Shown here piece after piece: positions 1 through 9,077 of a DNA stretch of 64,000 nucleotides. Origin of the DNA: Natrialba aegyptia DSM 13077 (GTDB lineage: Archaea; Halobacteriota; Halobacteria; Halobacteriales; Natrialbaceae); NCBI RefSeq assembly GCF_000337535.1, contig NZ_AOIP01000060.1, forward strand, positions 1-64,000, written 5' to 3'. The notes beneath the pieces are model-generated. The model was not told the DNA's origin and did not search any database. It saw nothing but the letters and a program-made list of their open reading frames with translations. Every line of letters begins with the position of its first letter. Position 1 is the stretch's first letter. Position numbers and translations under genes: made by a program.

Positions 1-19
1 AGATGTGTATAAGAGACAG
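1..19 (+). other. Tn5 mosaic-end sequencing adapter (artefact)
   Basis: The first 19 bases, AGATGTGTATAAGAGACAG, are exactly the Tn5 transposase mosaic end used in tagmentation libraries. They are not genomic. They mark the end of an assembled contig, and any peptide beginning MCIRDR here is an adapter artefact. Homology to the neighbouring paralogues resumes at base 20. Confidence 0.97.
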
Positions 20-794
20 GCTTCATTTCGTACCCTTCACTTCGCGCGTACAGCGGGTAGAACTGCCCCGCGGTCGGATCCGATCCACCGTTGATGAGGC
101 CGATCCGCGGGCGCTCCGATTCGGGCGGCAGCCGGGACTGGATCTCCGACCGGAGTTCGTCGTGGATCTCGGCGAACGCCTCGTATCGCTCTCGCTCCTG
201 AAACAGGTCTGCCAGACGTTCGAACCCCTCGTAGAGTGGGTAGAGCTCGTAATCGTGGAACTCGCGTCGACGGCGCATGTTGTTCCCGAAAAAGGGCGCG
301 ACGTTCTCGATGATCTCGGCCGTGTCTTCTTCGTCCCAGTTGGCGTCCCAGCCGACGCCGTGGAGGTACTCGGGGTCGATTAGGAACACGTCCGGATCGA
401 TCTCGTAGAAGCTCTCTTTGTCCCAACTGTCCTCCGCCCACATCGCCGGCAGGCCCTCCTGCGTAGGAACGTCGAGGCCGAACGGTTCGAATAAAAACTC
501 CGGGATCATGTTGCCGGCGGTGAGGAACCCCTCACGTTGACCGAGCGCGAACGCCATGTCCGCCCAGCCTCCGTTGTAGACGGCGTACCGCTCCGGGACC
601 TCCTCGAAGGAGAGACAGCCAGTAGGTTCGATGCACGCCTCGTACGACCTTCCACTCTCGGACTGTTGGGAATCGTCGTCCCGTCCGATCAGATTCGAAC
701 AGCCGGCCAGGACACTCCCCGTAACGAGTGTTCCGCCGTATTTCAGCGCGTCTCTTCGGGTCGGCCCCTCGAGCGTGCTGTCGTTGCCACTCAT
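20..794 (-). CDS. Iron-siderophore-type ABC substrate-binding lipoprotein, class A, 3'-truncated (receptor 1)
   Basis: This is the eleventh and last visible receptor of the array, cut by the contig edge after about 258 residues. The ATG at 794 overlaps the stop of the upstream receptor (ATGA). The start gives a Tat lipoprotein signal: Arg13-Arg14 in a TRRDALKYGG motif, then lipobox Leu-Ala-Gly-Cys32. It belongs with receptors 7 and 8 because it has the C-x5-C pair (Cys54, Cys60) in the first strand region and the GWADMAFALGQ helix that follows. The central FFGNN-RRRREFHDYELY segment is present. The last readable residues (GQFYPLYARSEGYEMK) match receptor 8, so the reading frame is genuine to base 20. 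The C-terminal lobe is missing only because of the assembly break. Confidence 0.9.
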
Positions 795-1978
795 GCGAAG
801 TCACCGTTGATGATATCCGCGACCGCCTGCCGGTCGAATAGTTGCTCGTCGTCGGGAATCTCCGGGTACGGCCCGTCGGCGTATGTCGGCCACTCCCCGA
901 ACACGTCGGGATAGAGTTGCTTCGCGCTCATCTCGAGTTGGAATAGGTTTAGGATCGGGCCCTGGTAGCGCGCCCCCTGCGCGTAAACCCGATCGGTTTG
1001 GACCGCGGAGAGTTCTCGTCCGACGGCGTGGTTCTCCAGATCATCCCGTATATTGGACATATCTGTTCCCGGACTCATACCGCCCAGCGAGAAGAGAACG
1101 TCGGGATCAGCCTCGAGTAGCCCTTCCATGTCGATCGTATCGCCGGAGGAAATATCGTCGCCCAGGGTACCGATCGGACCGAGCGGGCGCACGTGTGCCA
1201 ACAGAAATCCGGGCGTGTCCAGCGTGTAGACGTACATGCTTTCAATGTCGCTCATCCCCGCCATGACCACGGTCGGACGGTTCTCTTCTGGGGGGAGATC
1301 CGCCTCGATCGTTTCCAGCAGGTTCGTGTGTACCTCCGCAAGCGCTTCGTATCGCGCCTCCTCGCGGAACACCGCTGCGACCTTCTCGAACATCTCCCAG
1401 AGCGTGTAATACTCGTAGCGGTCGGCCCACTCGGCGGGCGGCTCGCCGTGTCTGTCGCTGAATTTGTTCCCGAACCACGGGCCGACGGTCCCGCCGATTT
1501 CGTCGATATCTGACGTGCTCCAGCTATCGAGAGCGTTCACGCTCGCCGGGTCGGCGAGGTGGACGTCGCTGTCGAGGTCGTAGAGTTCCTCCTTATCCGG
1601 ATCCCACGAAGAGTACAATCCCGACCAGTCCAGCGTGATTCCGGGAAGTCGCTCGGTAAACTGGTTCCAGAGCTGGTCGTAGTAGTCGGGTGCGTGCATC
1701 GCGTTGACGTCGTTTCCGCGTCCGAGAGCGAACGCCATGCCTGCGTGGTGAGTGAGCCGCGTGAAGATGCTCTCCGGCGGTGAGTCGAACTCGACTTCTC
1801 CCATGGGGGCCATCGTCACCGAATAGGAGCCATCGCCGGACGGGTCGTCCGTCCCCTCGTTTTGTCCGGCCAGATCGGAACAACCTGCAAAGGCGACACC
1901 AGTTGCGAGCGTCCCCCCGTATTTCAGCGCGTCTCTGCGCGTCGGCGTGTCGGTCGTGCTGTCGTTGTTGTCACTCAT
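791..1978 (-). CDS. Iron-siderophore-type ABC substrate-binding lipoprotein, class B (receptor 2)
   Basis: A 395-aa receptor with Tat motif TRRDALKYGG (Arg14-Arg15) and lipobox Cys33, so it should be exported folded and anchored to the outer face of the membrane. It belongs to the histidine class: after SYSVTMAPMGEVEF it carries His77-His78 at the start of the HHAGMAFALG helix. The middle contains PWFGN followed by a PPAEWAD-YEYYTLWEMFEKVA stretch, which separates this class from A and C. The C-terminal lobe has the array-wide GPILNLFQLEMSAKQLYP and ends with a VADIINGDF motif. The fold is inferred from resemblance to FecB/FhuD-like class III binding proteins. At about 390 aa it is longer than most of these (about 300). 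It abuts receptor 3 without a gap. The ligand is unknown. Confidence 0.93.
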   Translation of the reverse strand: MSDNNDSTTDTPTRRDALKYGGTLATGVAFAGCSDLAGQNEGTDDPSGDGSYSVTMAPMGEVEFDSPPESIFTRLTHHAGMAFALGRGNDVNAMHAPDYYDQLWNQFTERLPGITLDWSGLYSSWDPDKEELYDLDSDVHLADPASVNALDSWSTSDIDEIGGTVGPWFGNKFSDRHGEPPAEWADRYEYYTLWEMFEKVAAVFREEARYEALAEVHTNLLETIEADLPPEENRPTVVMAGMSDIESMYVYTLDTPGFLLAHVRPLGPIGTLGDDISSGDTIDMEGLLEADPDVLFSLGGMSPGTDMSNIRDDLENHAVGRELSAVQTDRVYAQGARYQGPILNLFQLEMSAKQLYPDVFGEWPTYADGPYPEIPDDEQLFDRQAVADIINGDFA

Positions 1979-3154
1979 TTAGAGATCACCGTTGATGATG
2001 TCCGCAACACGCTGGCGGTCGAACAGCTGTTCGTCCGTGGGAATCTCGGGGTACGGTCCCTCTGTGTAGGTCGGCCACTCTCCGAAAGCATCGGGATAGA
2101 GCTGTTTGGCGCTCATCTCGAGTTGAAACAGATTGAGGATCGGTCCCTGGTTTCGAACCCCGCCAGCGTACACGCGGTCGTTCGCAACTGCAGTGAGCTG
2201 CCGGGCGACTGGGTCCTCTTCGAATGTGCTCCGGACGTCCTCGATACCGGAGTGGCCCATCATCTCGGCGACGAGGAGAACGTCAGGGTCGTGCTCTGCT
2301 AGCGTCTCGTAACCGATCTGCCGGCTGCTCGATAAGTCCGGGAACACATCCGTTGCTCCGAGCGGACGTGTGTGTGCGTAGGTGAAGCCCGGCGCGTTGA
2401 GAGGGTACACCCACAGTGACTCGTCGACCACTTTGAGAGTCACCGCCGTCGGCCGATTGTTTGGGGACGGACGGTTCTGCTCAATCGACGTGAGCACGGA
2501 GGCATGAATATCAGCAAGCGCTCTATACCGCTCCTCGGATCCGAAGAGGTTGGCGACTTGCTCGAAGATCTCCCACAGCGTATAATACTCGTATACGTCA
2601 GCCCATTCTTCGGGCGGAGAACCGTGTGTGTTGCTGAAGGTATTGCCGAACCACGGCGCGACGTTCTCTTCGATATCAGTGATGTCGGAACGAGTCAGTG
2701 AATCCATCCACGTCATGTATGCGGGATCCGCGAGATGGAGATCGCTCTCGAGTTCGTAGAAGAGTTCTTTGTCGAGATTGAACGAGTTCGGGAGGCCGCT
2801 CCACTCGACCGAGACACCCTCGAGGCGCTCGAGGTAGTTATTCCAGATCGGTCCGAAGCGGTCCCCACCCCAGGTTGCGTTGACGGCGTCGCCTCGGCCG
2901 ACCGCGAGGGCCATCCCGGCGTGATGGGTCAAGTCAGTGTACACGGACTCCGGGGGCGACTCGAGTTCGATAGTACCTGCCGGTGCCATCGTCACGGAGT
3001 ACGTCCCGTCGTCGGAACTCGACCCTGCTGGCGTCTCCTGTCCGACTAACTCCGAACAGCCCGCGAGGGCGGTCCCAGCCGCGAGTGCGCCGCCGTATTT
3101 TAGTGTCTCTCTGCGCGTCGATCCGTCGACTGTAGTATCGGTTTCGTCAGTCAT
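1979..3154 (-). CDS. Iron-siderophore-type ABC substrate-binding lipoprotein, class B (receptor 3)
   Basis: A 391-aa Tat lipoprotein. The frame stays open further upstream to 3256. The ATG at 3154 is preferred because it overlaps the stop of receptor 4 (ATGA) and gives the array-standard leader: MTDETDTT, Arg14-Arg15, TLKYGG, lipobox Cys33. It carries the His77-His78 pair of class B and the PWFGNTFSNTHGSPPEEWAD segment. It is closest to receptors 2 and 4, its immediate neighbours, which suggests local duplication. Its ligand contacts in the second half (ANDRVYAGGVRNQGPIL) differ from both. Confidence 0.93.
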   Translation of the reverse strand: MTDETDTTVDGSTRRETLKYGGALAAGTALAGCSELVGQETPAGSSSDDGTYSVTMAPAGTIELESPPESVYTDLTHHAGMALAVGRGDAVNATWGGDRFGPIWNNYLERLEGVSVEWSGLPNSFNLDKELFYELESDLHLADPAYMTWMDSLTRSDITDIEENVAPWFGNTFSNTHGSPPEEWADVYEYYTLWEIFEQVANLFGSEERYRALADIHASVLTSIEQNRPSPNNRPTAVTLKVVDESLWVYPLNAPGFTYAHTRPLGATDVFPDLSSSRQIGYETLAEHDPDVLLVAEMMGHSGIEDVRSTFEEDPVARQLTAVANDRVYAGGVRNQGPILNLFQLEMSAKQLYPDAFGEWPTYTEGPYPEIPTDEQLFDRQRVADIINGDL

Positions 3155-4344
3155 GCGTTGTTGGCTCCAGTAATAATGTCTGCAACGTCCTGCCGGTCGA
3201 ACAGTTGTTCGGCCTCGGGAATTTCGGGATACGGCCCGTCGGTGTAGGTCGGCCACTCCCCGAAAACGTCCGGATAGAGTTGCTTCGCCGCCATTTCGAT
3301 CTGAAAGAGATTCATAATCGGCCCCTGATTCCGCCCGCCCTGCGTGTAGATGCGATCGTTTTCCACGGCCGACACCGACGCGGTCGCCGGATCGTCCGCG
3401 AGTCGCTCTCGCGTCTTCGACACGTGTCTGAATTCGGACATCCCCGCGGGACAGAGGATAACATCGGGGTCGGCCTCGATGAGTGCCTCGAAGTCGACCG
3501 TCGACTCGGTCGCCACGTCGGCGAAGACGTCCGTCGCACCGAGGGGGCGGGTGTGGGCCGTCAGGAACCCGGGACCGTTCAGCGCGTAGACGTACATGCT
3601 GTCCTCGGACTGGTTGAGGATGATCATCGCCACGCTCGGTCGCTCGTCTTCGGGCGGGAGACCCGCTTCGATGGTCGCGAGCATCTCGGCGTGAACGTCG
3701 GCAAGCGCCTGGTACCGCGCCTCCGCTTGGAAGACCCGTGCGACCTTCTCGAAGAGTTCCCAGAGCGTGTAGTACTCATAGCCGTCAGCCCATTCGGCCG
3801 GCGGCTCCTTGTTCGCGTTACTGAACGTGTTCCCGAACCACGGGGCGACGGTCTCCCCGATTTCCTCGATGTCGTCGGTACTCCAGCCACCCATCGTCGT
3901 CATATAGGCTGGATCGGCCAGATGGAGGTCGCTCTCGAGTTCGTAGAGGAACTCCTTGTCCGGGTCCCACGTCCCGGGGAGGTCGGCCCACTCCGCGGAG
4001 ACACCGTCGAGGCGCTCGAGGAATTTGTTCCAGATCGTATCGTTGTACTCGGGGTTGTACAGCATCGACGAGACGGCGTCGCCGTGGCCGGCTGCAAGCG
4101 CCATATCCGCGTGATGCGGGAGGACCGTGAGGACGCTCTCCGGCGGCTGTTCGAACTCGACGGTGCCGCTTGGTGCCATCGTCACCGAGTACATCCCGTC
4201 CGATTCGTCGGACGAACCCGATTCGCTCTGGCCGGCGAGTTCCGAACAGCCCGCCAACAGCCCGCCGCCGACGACCGTGCCGCCGTACTTCAGGGTATCT
4301 CGTCGCGTCACTGCCTCGCGTCGAACGATATCGTCGTCCGTCAT
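3151..4344 (-). CDS. Iron-siderophore-type ABC substrate-binding lipoprotein, class B (receptor 4)
   Basis: A 397-aa Tat lipoprotein. The leader is unusual in having two RR pairs, Arg8-Arg9 and Arg14-Arg15; the second is in the conserved TRRDTLKYGG context. The lipobox is LAGC with Cys33. It is class B by His77-His78 (LPHHADMALAAG) and PWFGNTFSNANKEPPAEWAD. The ATG overlaps the stop of receptor 5 by 4 bp, so translation is probably coupled. Like the rest of the array it has no ATPase or permease partner of its own. Confidence 0.93.
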   Translation of the reverse strand: MTDDDIVRREAVTRRDTLKYGGTVVGGGLLAGCSELAGQSESGSSDESDGMYSVTMAPSGTVEFEQPPESVLTVLPHHADMALAAGHGDAVSSMLYNPEYNDTIWNKFLERLDGVSAEWADLPGTWDPDKEFLYELESDLHLADPAYMTTMGGWSTDDIEEIGETVAPWFGNTFSNANKEPPAEWADGYEYYTLWELFEKVARVFQAEARYQALADVHAEMLATIEAGLPPEDERPSVAMIILNQSEDSMYVYALNGPGFLTAHTRPLGATDVFADVATESTVDFEALIEADPDVILCPAGMSEFRHVSKTRERLADDPATASVSAVENDRIYTQGGRNQGPIMNLFQIEMAAKQLYPDVFGEWPTYTDGPYPEIPEAEQLFDRQDVADIITGANNA

Positions 4345-5519
4345 CGTTCGAATTCCCCGTTGATGATGTCCGAAACGCGATCGTAGTCGAAGAGGCGCTC
4401 ATCGCCGTTCGACAGCGTTTCGAGACCGTTCCACTCTCCGAACGTCTCGGGATAGAACTGCTTGGCGGCAGCTTCGGTCTGGAACAGATTGATGATCGGT
4501 CCCTGATAGGAGGTTCCACCGCGATAGAGCCGATCGTTCTGGACGGCGGTGAGCCGTTTGCCGACCGGGTCTTCGCGCATGGCATCCATTCGCTGCTCGA
4601 ACTGTTCGGTCGAAACGTGAGAAAACCCGTACTGGAACAGCAGCGCGTCCGGATCGATCTCGAGGAGCCGTTCGTAGTCCCACTCCGCGTAGCCCCCGTC
4701 GATCTCGTCGTCGAACGCACCTCGCATCTCGAGGTCCCGGTACTGCTTGTGTCCGTTCCCGTCGTGAACCGGATAGGCATAGAACGCACCCTTCTCGAAG
4801 TTCGAGTTGATCGATAGCAGTCCGACGGTCGGTCGTTCCTCGTTCGGCGGTAGTTCGGACCGAATTTCCGAGAGGAGGCGTTCGTGAATCTCGTTGAGTG
4901 CTTCGTATCGCTCTCGCTGTTGGAAGACGTCGGCGATTACGTCGAAGGCCTCGTATAGCGAGTAGTACGGGTAGTCGTGCCAGTCGTCGCCACGACGACG
5001 AATCGAGTTGCCGACGATGGGGCCGATACCGGTCGAGACTTCATCGAAATCCGCTGGCCCCCAACTGTCGTCGAGGACGCTGATGAAGTTCGGATCGAAC
5101 AGGTGGACGTCGCTCTGGAGGTCGTAGAACGTTTCCTTATCAATTCCGCCCTCACTCATGAGCTGCGGAACGTCGTCGAACGAGACATCGATGCCCGGAA
5201 GCGCGTCGTAGAACGCGCTCGGCCAGTTCTCCGTGTAAATGAGTCCCTGCAGACCGTCGAGTTGGCCGAGCGCGATAGCCATGTCAGCATAGGTGCTGAA
5301 GTACGCCATCCACGTCTCGGGTACGGCGTCGAAGGTGACCTCGCCCATCGGTGGCATCGTCACCGTGTACGACTTGCTTCCGTCCGTCTCGACTCCGTCG
5401 CTCTGCCCGGCCAACTCCGAACAGCCCGCGATGGCAACGCCGGCCGCAAGTGAGCTGCCGTATTTCAATGCGTCTCTGCGCGTCGGGCCTCCGGTCGTGC
5501 TGTCGGTATTGTCACTCAT
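4341..5519 (-). CDS. Iron-siderophore-type ABC substrate-binding lipoprotein, class C (receptor 5)
   Basis: A 392-aa Tat lipoprotein (Arg14-Arg15, lipobox Cys33). It lacks both the Cys pair of class A and the His-His pair of class B, having FSTYADMAIALGQ at that position. It shares the RRR-DDWHDY-YYSLYEAF segment with receptor 6 and, more distantly, with class A. The first-lobe sequence IVGNSIRRRGDDWHDY is Arg-rich, which could suit an anionic ferric-siderophore ligand; this is inference. It has 4-bp overlaps with both neighbouring genes. Confidence 0.92.
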   Translation of the reverse strand: MSDNTDSTTGGPTRRDALKYGSSLAAGVAIAGCSELAGQSDGVETDGSKSYTVTMPPMGEVTFDAVPETWMAYFSTYADMAIALGQLDGLQGLIYTENWPSAFYDALPGIDVSFDDVPQLMSEGGIDKETFYDLQSDVHLFDPNFISVLDDSWGPADFDEVSTGIGPIVGNSIRRRGDDWHDYPYYSLYEAFDVIADVFQQRERYEALNEIHERLLSEIRSELPPNEERPTVGLLSINSNFEKGAFYAYPVHDGNGHKQYRDLEMRGAFDDEIDGGYAEWDYERLLEIDPDALLFQYGFSHVSTEQFEQRMDAMREDPVGKRLTAVQNDRLYRGGTSYQGPIINLFQTEAAAKQFYPETFGEWNGLETLSNGDERLFDYDRVSDIINGEFER

Positions 5520-6685
5520 CGTTCGAACTCTCCGGTGATGATGTCTGCGACCGCCTGTCGGTCGAAGAGCTGGTCGTCGCCGGTCACCTCCCCGAACTCG
5601 TCGGGGAACAGTTGCTTCGCCGCTCGCTCGGTCAGGAAGAGGTTGTGAATCGGCCCCTGATTGAGGTAGCCGCCGCGGTAGACGCGCCCGTTCTGGACGG
5701 CGGAAAGCTCGCTCCCGACGGGATGGCTCTGCATGTAGTCGAGAACCACGTCCCGAAACTCCGCGGCGGACTTTCGCTCGTGACCACGGACGAGAATCAC
5801 ATCTGGATCGACCTCGAGTAAGTTCTCGTAGTCGAGTTCACCGCGGTTCGCCGTGCTGAGGTTATCGATGTCCGTCCCCGCCAGCGCGTCGTGGACGCCG
5901 AGATCGCGCCACTGTTTCTTGCTCGTCCCCGCGTCGTCGAGTCGGTACGGCGAGAACGTCTTCGGCTCGTCGGTTCCCTCGAACGTGAGGAAGACCTCCG
6001 GTCGGTCCCCGTTCGGTGGAAGCCGCTCCTGTATCGACGCGATGAACTCGTCGTGAAGGTCACTGAAGGCCTCGTAGCGCGCTTGCTGTTGGAACACGTC
6101 GGCAACCTTCTCGAACGCTTCGTACAGCGTGTAGTAGCGGTAGTCGTGCCAGTCGTCGGAGCGCCGAAAGATCAGGTTCCCGACGAACGGCGCGACGTTC
6201 GTCGCGATCTCGTCGACGTCTCCCTCGCCCCAGTCTAACCAATTGATGAGCATCTGAGGGTCATACAGGTGGACGTCGCTCTCGAGTTCGTAGAACTCCT
6301 CTTTGGTTCTGACCTCCGGATACTGCTCGAGGACGTCTTCGTCGACGGTCACGCCCGGCAGTTCGTCGTAGACGTACGTGTAGTAGCGGTCCGCGCCGCC
6401 GACGCCGGCCAATCCGTCGGCCTGCCCCAGCGCGACGGCCATGTCGGCGTAGCCGCCGTCGTACGCGGCCCATCGTTCGGGTACCTCGTCGAACGAAACC
6501 GTCCCCATCGGCTCCATTGACACCGAGTACGATCCCTGCTCGGTCGTCTGGGTCCCGTGGTCATCCTCCTGTCCGACCAGTTCCGAACAGCCCGCGAGGG
6601 CGGTCCCGGTCGCAAGCGCTGCGCCGTACTTGATCGTGTCTCTGCGCGTCGGTGCCGCTGTCGTATTCGTGTTCTTGGAATTCAT
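5516..6685 (-). CDS. Iron-siderophore-type ABC substrate-binding lipoprotein, class C (receptor 6)
   Basis: A 389-aa receptor, the shortest complete one in the array, with Tat leader TRRDTIKYGA and lipobox Cys33. It pairs with receptor 5 through GGYADMAVALGQADG and VGNLIFRRSDDWHDYRYY. The C-terminal tail is shortened, going directly from FGEVTGDDQLFDRQ to VADIITGEFER, without the longer WPTY-DGPYPEIP linker of class B. The start is adjacent to the stop of receptor 7. Confidence 0.92.
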   Translation of the reverse strand: MNSKNTNTTAAPTRRDTIKYGAALATGTALAGCSELVGQEDDHGTQTTEQGSYSVSMEPMGTVSFDEVPERWAAYDGGYADMAVALGQADGLAGVGGADRYYTYVYDELPGVTVDEDVLEQYPEVRTKEEFYELESDVHLYDPQMLINWLDWGEGDVDEIATNVAPFVGNLIFRRSDDWHDYRYYTLYEAFEKVADVFQQQARYEAFSDLHDEFIASIQERLPPNGDRPEVFLTFEGTDEPKTFSPYRLDDAGTSKKQWRDLGVHDALAGTDIDNLSTANRGELDYENLLEVDPDVILVRGHERKSAAEFRDVVLDYMQSHPVGSELSAVQNGRVYRGGYLNQGPIHNLFLTERAAKQLFPDEFGEVTGDDQLFDRQAVADIITGEFER

Positions 6686-7873
6686 TTAGATCTCTCCGTT
6701 GATGATATCCGCAACCCGCTGGCGATCGAACAGCTGCTCGTCTTCGGTGACATCCGGGAATCGGTCAGAATCGAACGCGCCGAACGTCTCGGGGTAGAGC
6801 AATCGGGCGACGAGTTCGGTCTGGAAGAGGCTCACGATCGGTCCCTGTTGGAAGTACGGACCCGGATAGACGGCGTCGTTCTGGACAGCAGTGAGTTGGC
6901 GGCCGACGGGATGGTCCGAAAGCGGCGCGACGAACTGGTCGTGAAACGCGCTCGCGGAGAACTCGCCGGTTTCGTCCGTGAGGCGAACGCCGCCGTGGAC
7001 GACGATGATCTCGGGGTCGACAGCAAGCATCGACTCGTAGTCGAGCATTCCGTCCGTCTGCTCGTCGCTGAACGCCGATTTGATACCGAGGTCGCGATAC
7101 TGCTTCATCTCGAGGCCTTCGGAATCAGTCGTCATCGCCGCGAACTCGCCGCTTTCGAGGTCGGATCCGAAGTTGATGAGTCCGATTTCGGGGCGGTCGC
7201 GGTCGGCCGATAAGTTCGAGTCGATCTCGGCCCAGAGGTCGTCGTGAACGTCGACGAACGCCTCGTACCGCTCGCGCTCGTCGAAGACGTCGGCCAACCG
7301 ATCGAACGCCTCGTACAGCGAGTACAGTTCGTAGTCGTGGAACTCGCGTCGGCGAACGATGTTGTTCCCGAAGAAGGGAGCGACGGTCTCTCCGATCTCT
7401 TCGGTATCGGACTCGTCCCACGAGTCATCGAAGCCGGTTCCGTGGAGGTAGTTCGGATCACAGAGGATGATATCCGGATCGAGTTCGTAGAACAACTCCT
7501 TGTCCCAGCCGCCCCCGGCCAGCGGGTTCGGAACGTCCGTCGGCATCGACACGCCGACGCGGTCGTAGAAGTACGGCTCTGGATACCATCCGGCGGGCCG
7601 AAACCCATCGCGTTGGCCGAGTGCAACGGCCATATCCGCCCACGGACCCGTAAGCGCCATCCAGCTCTCCGGAACCTCCTCGAGGGAGAGACAGCCGACG
7701 GGCTCGATGCAGGCTTCGTACGAACCCTGGCTGTCGGTCCCCTCTGCGCCGTCGTCCTGCCCGACCAGCTCCGAACAGCCGGCGAGCAGACTTCCCGCGG
7801 CGAGCGTCCCGCCGTACTTGAGGGCGTCTCTGCGCGTCGGTGCCTCGGTCGTATCGCTCGTCGTGTCTGGCAT
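6686..7873 (-). CDS. Iron-siderophore-type ABC substrate-binding lipoprotein, class A (receptor 7)
   Basis: A 395-aa Tat lipoprotein (MPDTTSDTTE leader, Arg14-Arg15, lipobox Cys33). It is class A: the mature N-terminus contains SYEACIEPVGCL with Cys55 and Cys61, which could form a disulfide outside the cell or a metal site. Its leader is nearly identical to that of receptor 8 (MPDTTSDTAA), pointing to recent duplication or gene conversion over the 5' end. The FFGNNIVRRREFHDYELY segment is conserved within the class. There is a two-base gap to receptor 8. Confidence 0.93.
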   Translation of the reverse strand: MPDTTSDTTEAPTRRDALKYGGTLAAGSLLAGCSELVGQDDGAEGTDSQGSYEACIEPVGCLSLEEVPESWMALTGPWADMAVALGQRDGFRPAGWYPEPYFYDRVGVSMPTDVPNPLAGGGWDKELFYELDPDIILCDPNYLHGTGFDDSWDESDTEEIGETVAPFFGNNIVRRREFHDYELYSLYEAFDRLADVFDERERYEAFVDVHDDLWAEIDSNLSADRDRPEIGLINFGSDLESGEFAAMTTDSEGLEMKQYRDLGIKSAFSDEQTDGMLDYESMLAVDPEIIVVHGGVRLTDETGEFSASAFHDQFVAPLSDHPVGRQLTAVQNDAVYPGPYFQQGPIVSLFQTELVARLLYPETFGAFDSDRFPDVTEDEQLFDRQRVADIINGEI

Positions 7874-7875
7874 GC

Positions 7876-9075
7876 TCAGAACTCACCGTTGATGATGTCT
7901 GCAACCCGCTGGCGGTCGAACAACAATTCGTCCGTAGAGAACTCCGGGAACGCCTCCGGATCGAACTCTCCGAAGATCTCCGGATAGAACTGTCGGGCGA
8001 CCATTTCCGTCTGCAGAAGGTTGACGATCGGCCCCTGTGAGCCGAACGCCCCGGGATAAACGGAACCGTTCTGAACAGCGGTGAGTTGACTTCCAACCGG
8101 ATGGTCTTCCAGCGGAGTGACGTACTGATCGCGAAACGCCGCTGCGGAGAACCCGTTACCGCCATCGGTAGTACCGATCCCCCAATGGACGACGATGATA
8201 TCCGGATCGACCTCGAGTAGCCGTTCGTAGTCGATCGTTCCGGCCTCGACGTGATCTGGCGAAAACGCGCTTCCGACGTCTAAATCACGATATGGCTTCA
8301 TCTCGAGACCTTCGACCCGCGTGTCCATCGGATAGAACTGTCCCTGAGTCGGGTCGGATGCGCTGTTAATCAGGGCGATATCGGGTCGTTCGTTCTGGGG
8401 CGGGAGCCGGGAATCGATCTCGGACAGCACGCGCTCGTGAATATCGGCGAACGCCTCGTACCGATCTCGTTCTTGGAAGAGGTCAGCCAGCCGCTCGAAT
8501 GCCTCGTACAGCGAGTAAGAACGATAATTGTGCCACTCTCGACGGCGGAGAATGTTCTTTCCGAAGAACGGCGCAACCGTATCGCGAATCTCCGCGGTGT
8601 CTCGCTCGTCCCACGAACTGTCCCATCCGGTCTCGTGCATGTAGTTGGGATCCATCAGAATAACGTCGGGATCGAGTTCGTAGAACCGCTCTTTGTCCCA
8701 GTTCGAGGGAGACAGTGACGCGGTTTCTGACTCGGGTGGAACATCGAGACCGAACGGTTCGAACAGGAATCCCGGAATCATGTTCGCGGCGGTCTGGAAC
8801 CCATCTCGTTGGCCCAACGCGAAGGCCATATCCGCCCACTCTCCGTTATTGACGATGTACGTCTCCGGAATCTCCTCGAACGTGAGACAGCCGACCGGTT
8901 CGAGACAGGCCTCGTACGCCGAATCATCGGATCCTCCCTCCGACCCGGTATCGGCGTCGTGACTGAGAAGGTCGGAACAGCCTGCGACTGAAACCGCGGT
9001 TGCGAGTACTCCGCCGTGTTTCAGCGTGTCTCTTCGTGTCGGTGCCGCTGCCGTATCGCTCGTCGTGTCTGGCAT
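7876..9075 (-). CDS. Iron-siderophore-type ABC substrate-binding lipoprotein, class A (receptor 8)
   Basis: A 399-aa Tat lipoprotein with the slightly altered motif TRRDTLKHGG and lipobox Val-Ala-Gly-Cys33. It is class A by AYEACLEPVGCL (Cys57, Cys63). Through most of its length (EPFGLDVP, GWDSSWDERDTAEI, DPTQGQFYP) it is the closest relative of the truncated receptor 1, although the two are separated by six other receptors. The array has therefore not grown only by copying neighbours. Confidence 0.93.
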   Translation of the reverse strand: MPDTTSDTAAAPTRRDTLKHGGVLATAVSVAGCSDLLSHDADTGSEGGSDDSAYEACLEPVGCLTFEEIPETYIVNNGEWADMAFALGQRDGFQTAANMIPGFLFEPFGLDVPPESETASLSPSNWDKERFYELDPDVILMDPNYMHETGWDSSWDERDTAEIRDTVAPFFGKNILRRREWHNYRSYSLYEAFERLADLFQERDRYEAFADIHERVLSEIDSRLPPQNERPDIALINSASDPTQGQFYPMDTRVEGLEMKPYRDLDVGSAFSPDHVEAGTIDYERLLEVDPDIIVVHWGIGTTDGGNGFSAAAFRDQYVTPLEDHPVGSQLTAVQNGSVYPGAFGSQGPIVNLLQTEMVARQFYPEIFGEFDPEAFPEFSTDELLFDRQRVADIINGEF

Positions 9076-9077
9076 GC

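Noticed and set aside
3-383. Plus-strand frame beginning MCIRDR at the window start
   Set aside because: The first codons translate the Tn5 mosaic end, and the remainder is the antisense of the receptor 1 gene.
3205-4386. Long plus-strand open frame (393 codons) opposite receptor 4, and similar antisense frames along the array
   Set aside because: High third-position G+C produces open antisense frames; composition is Arg-rich, with no domain, promoter or homology, while the minus strand codes a clear paralogue.
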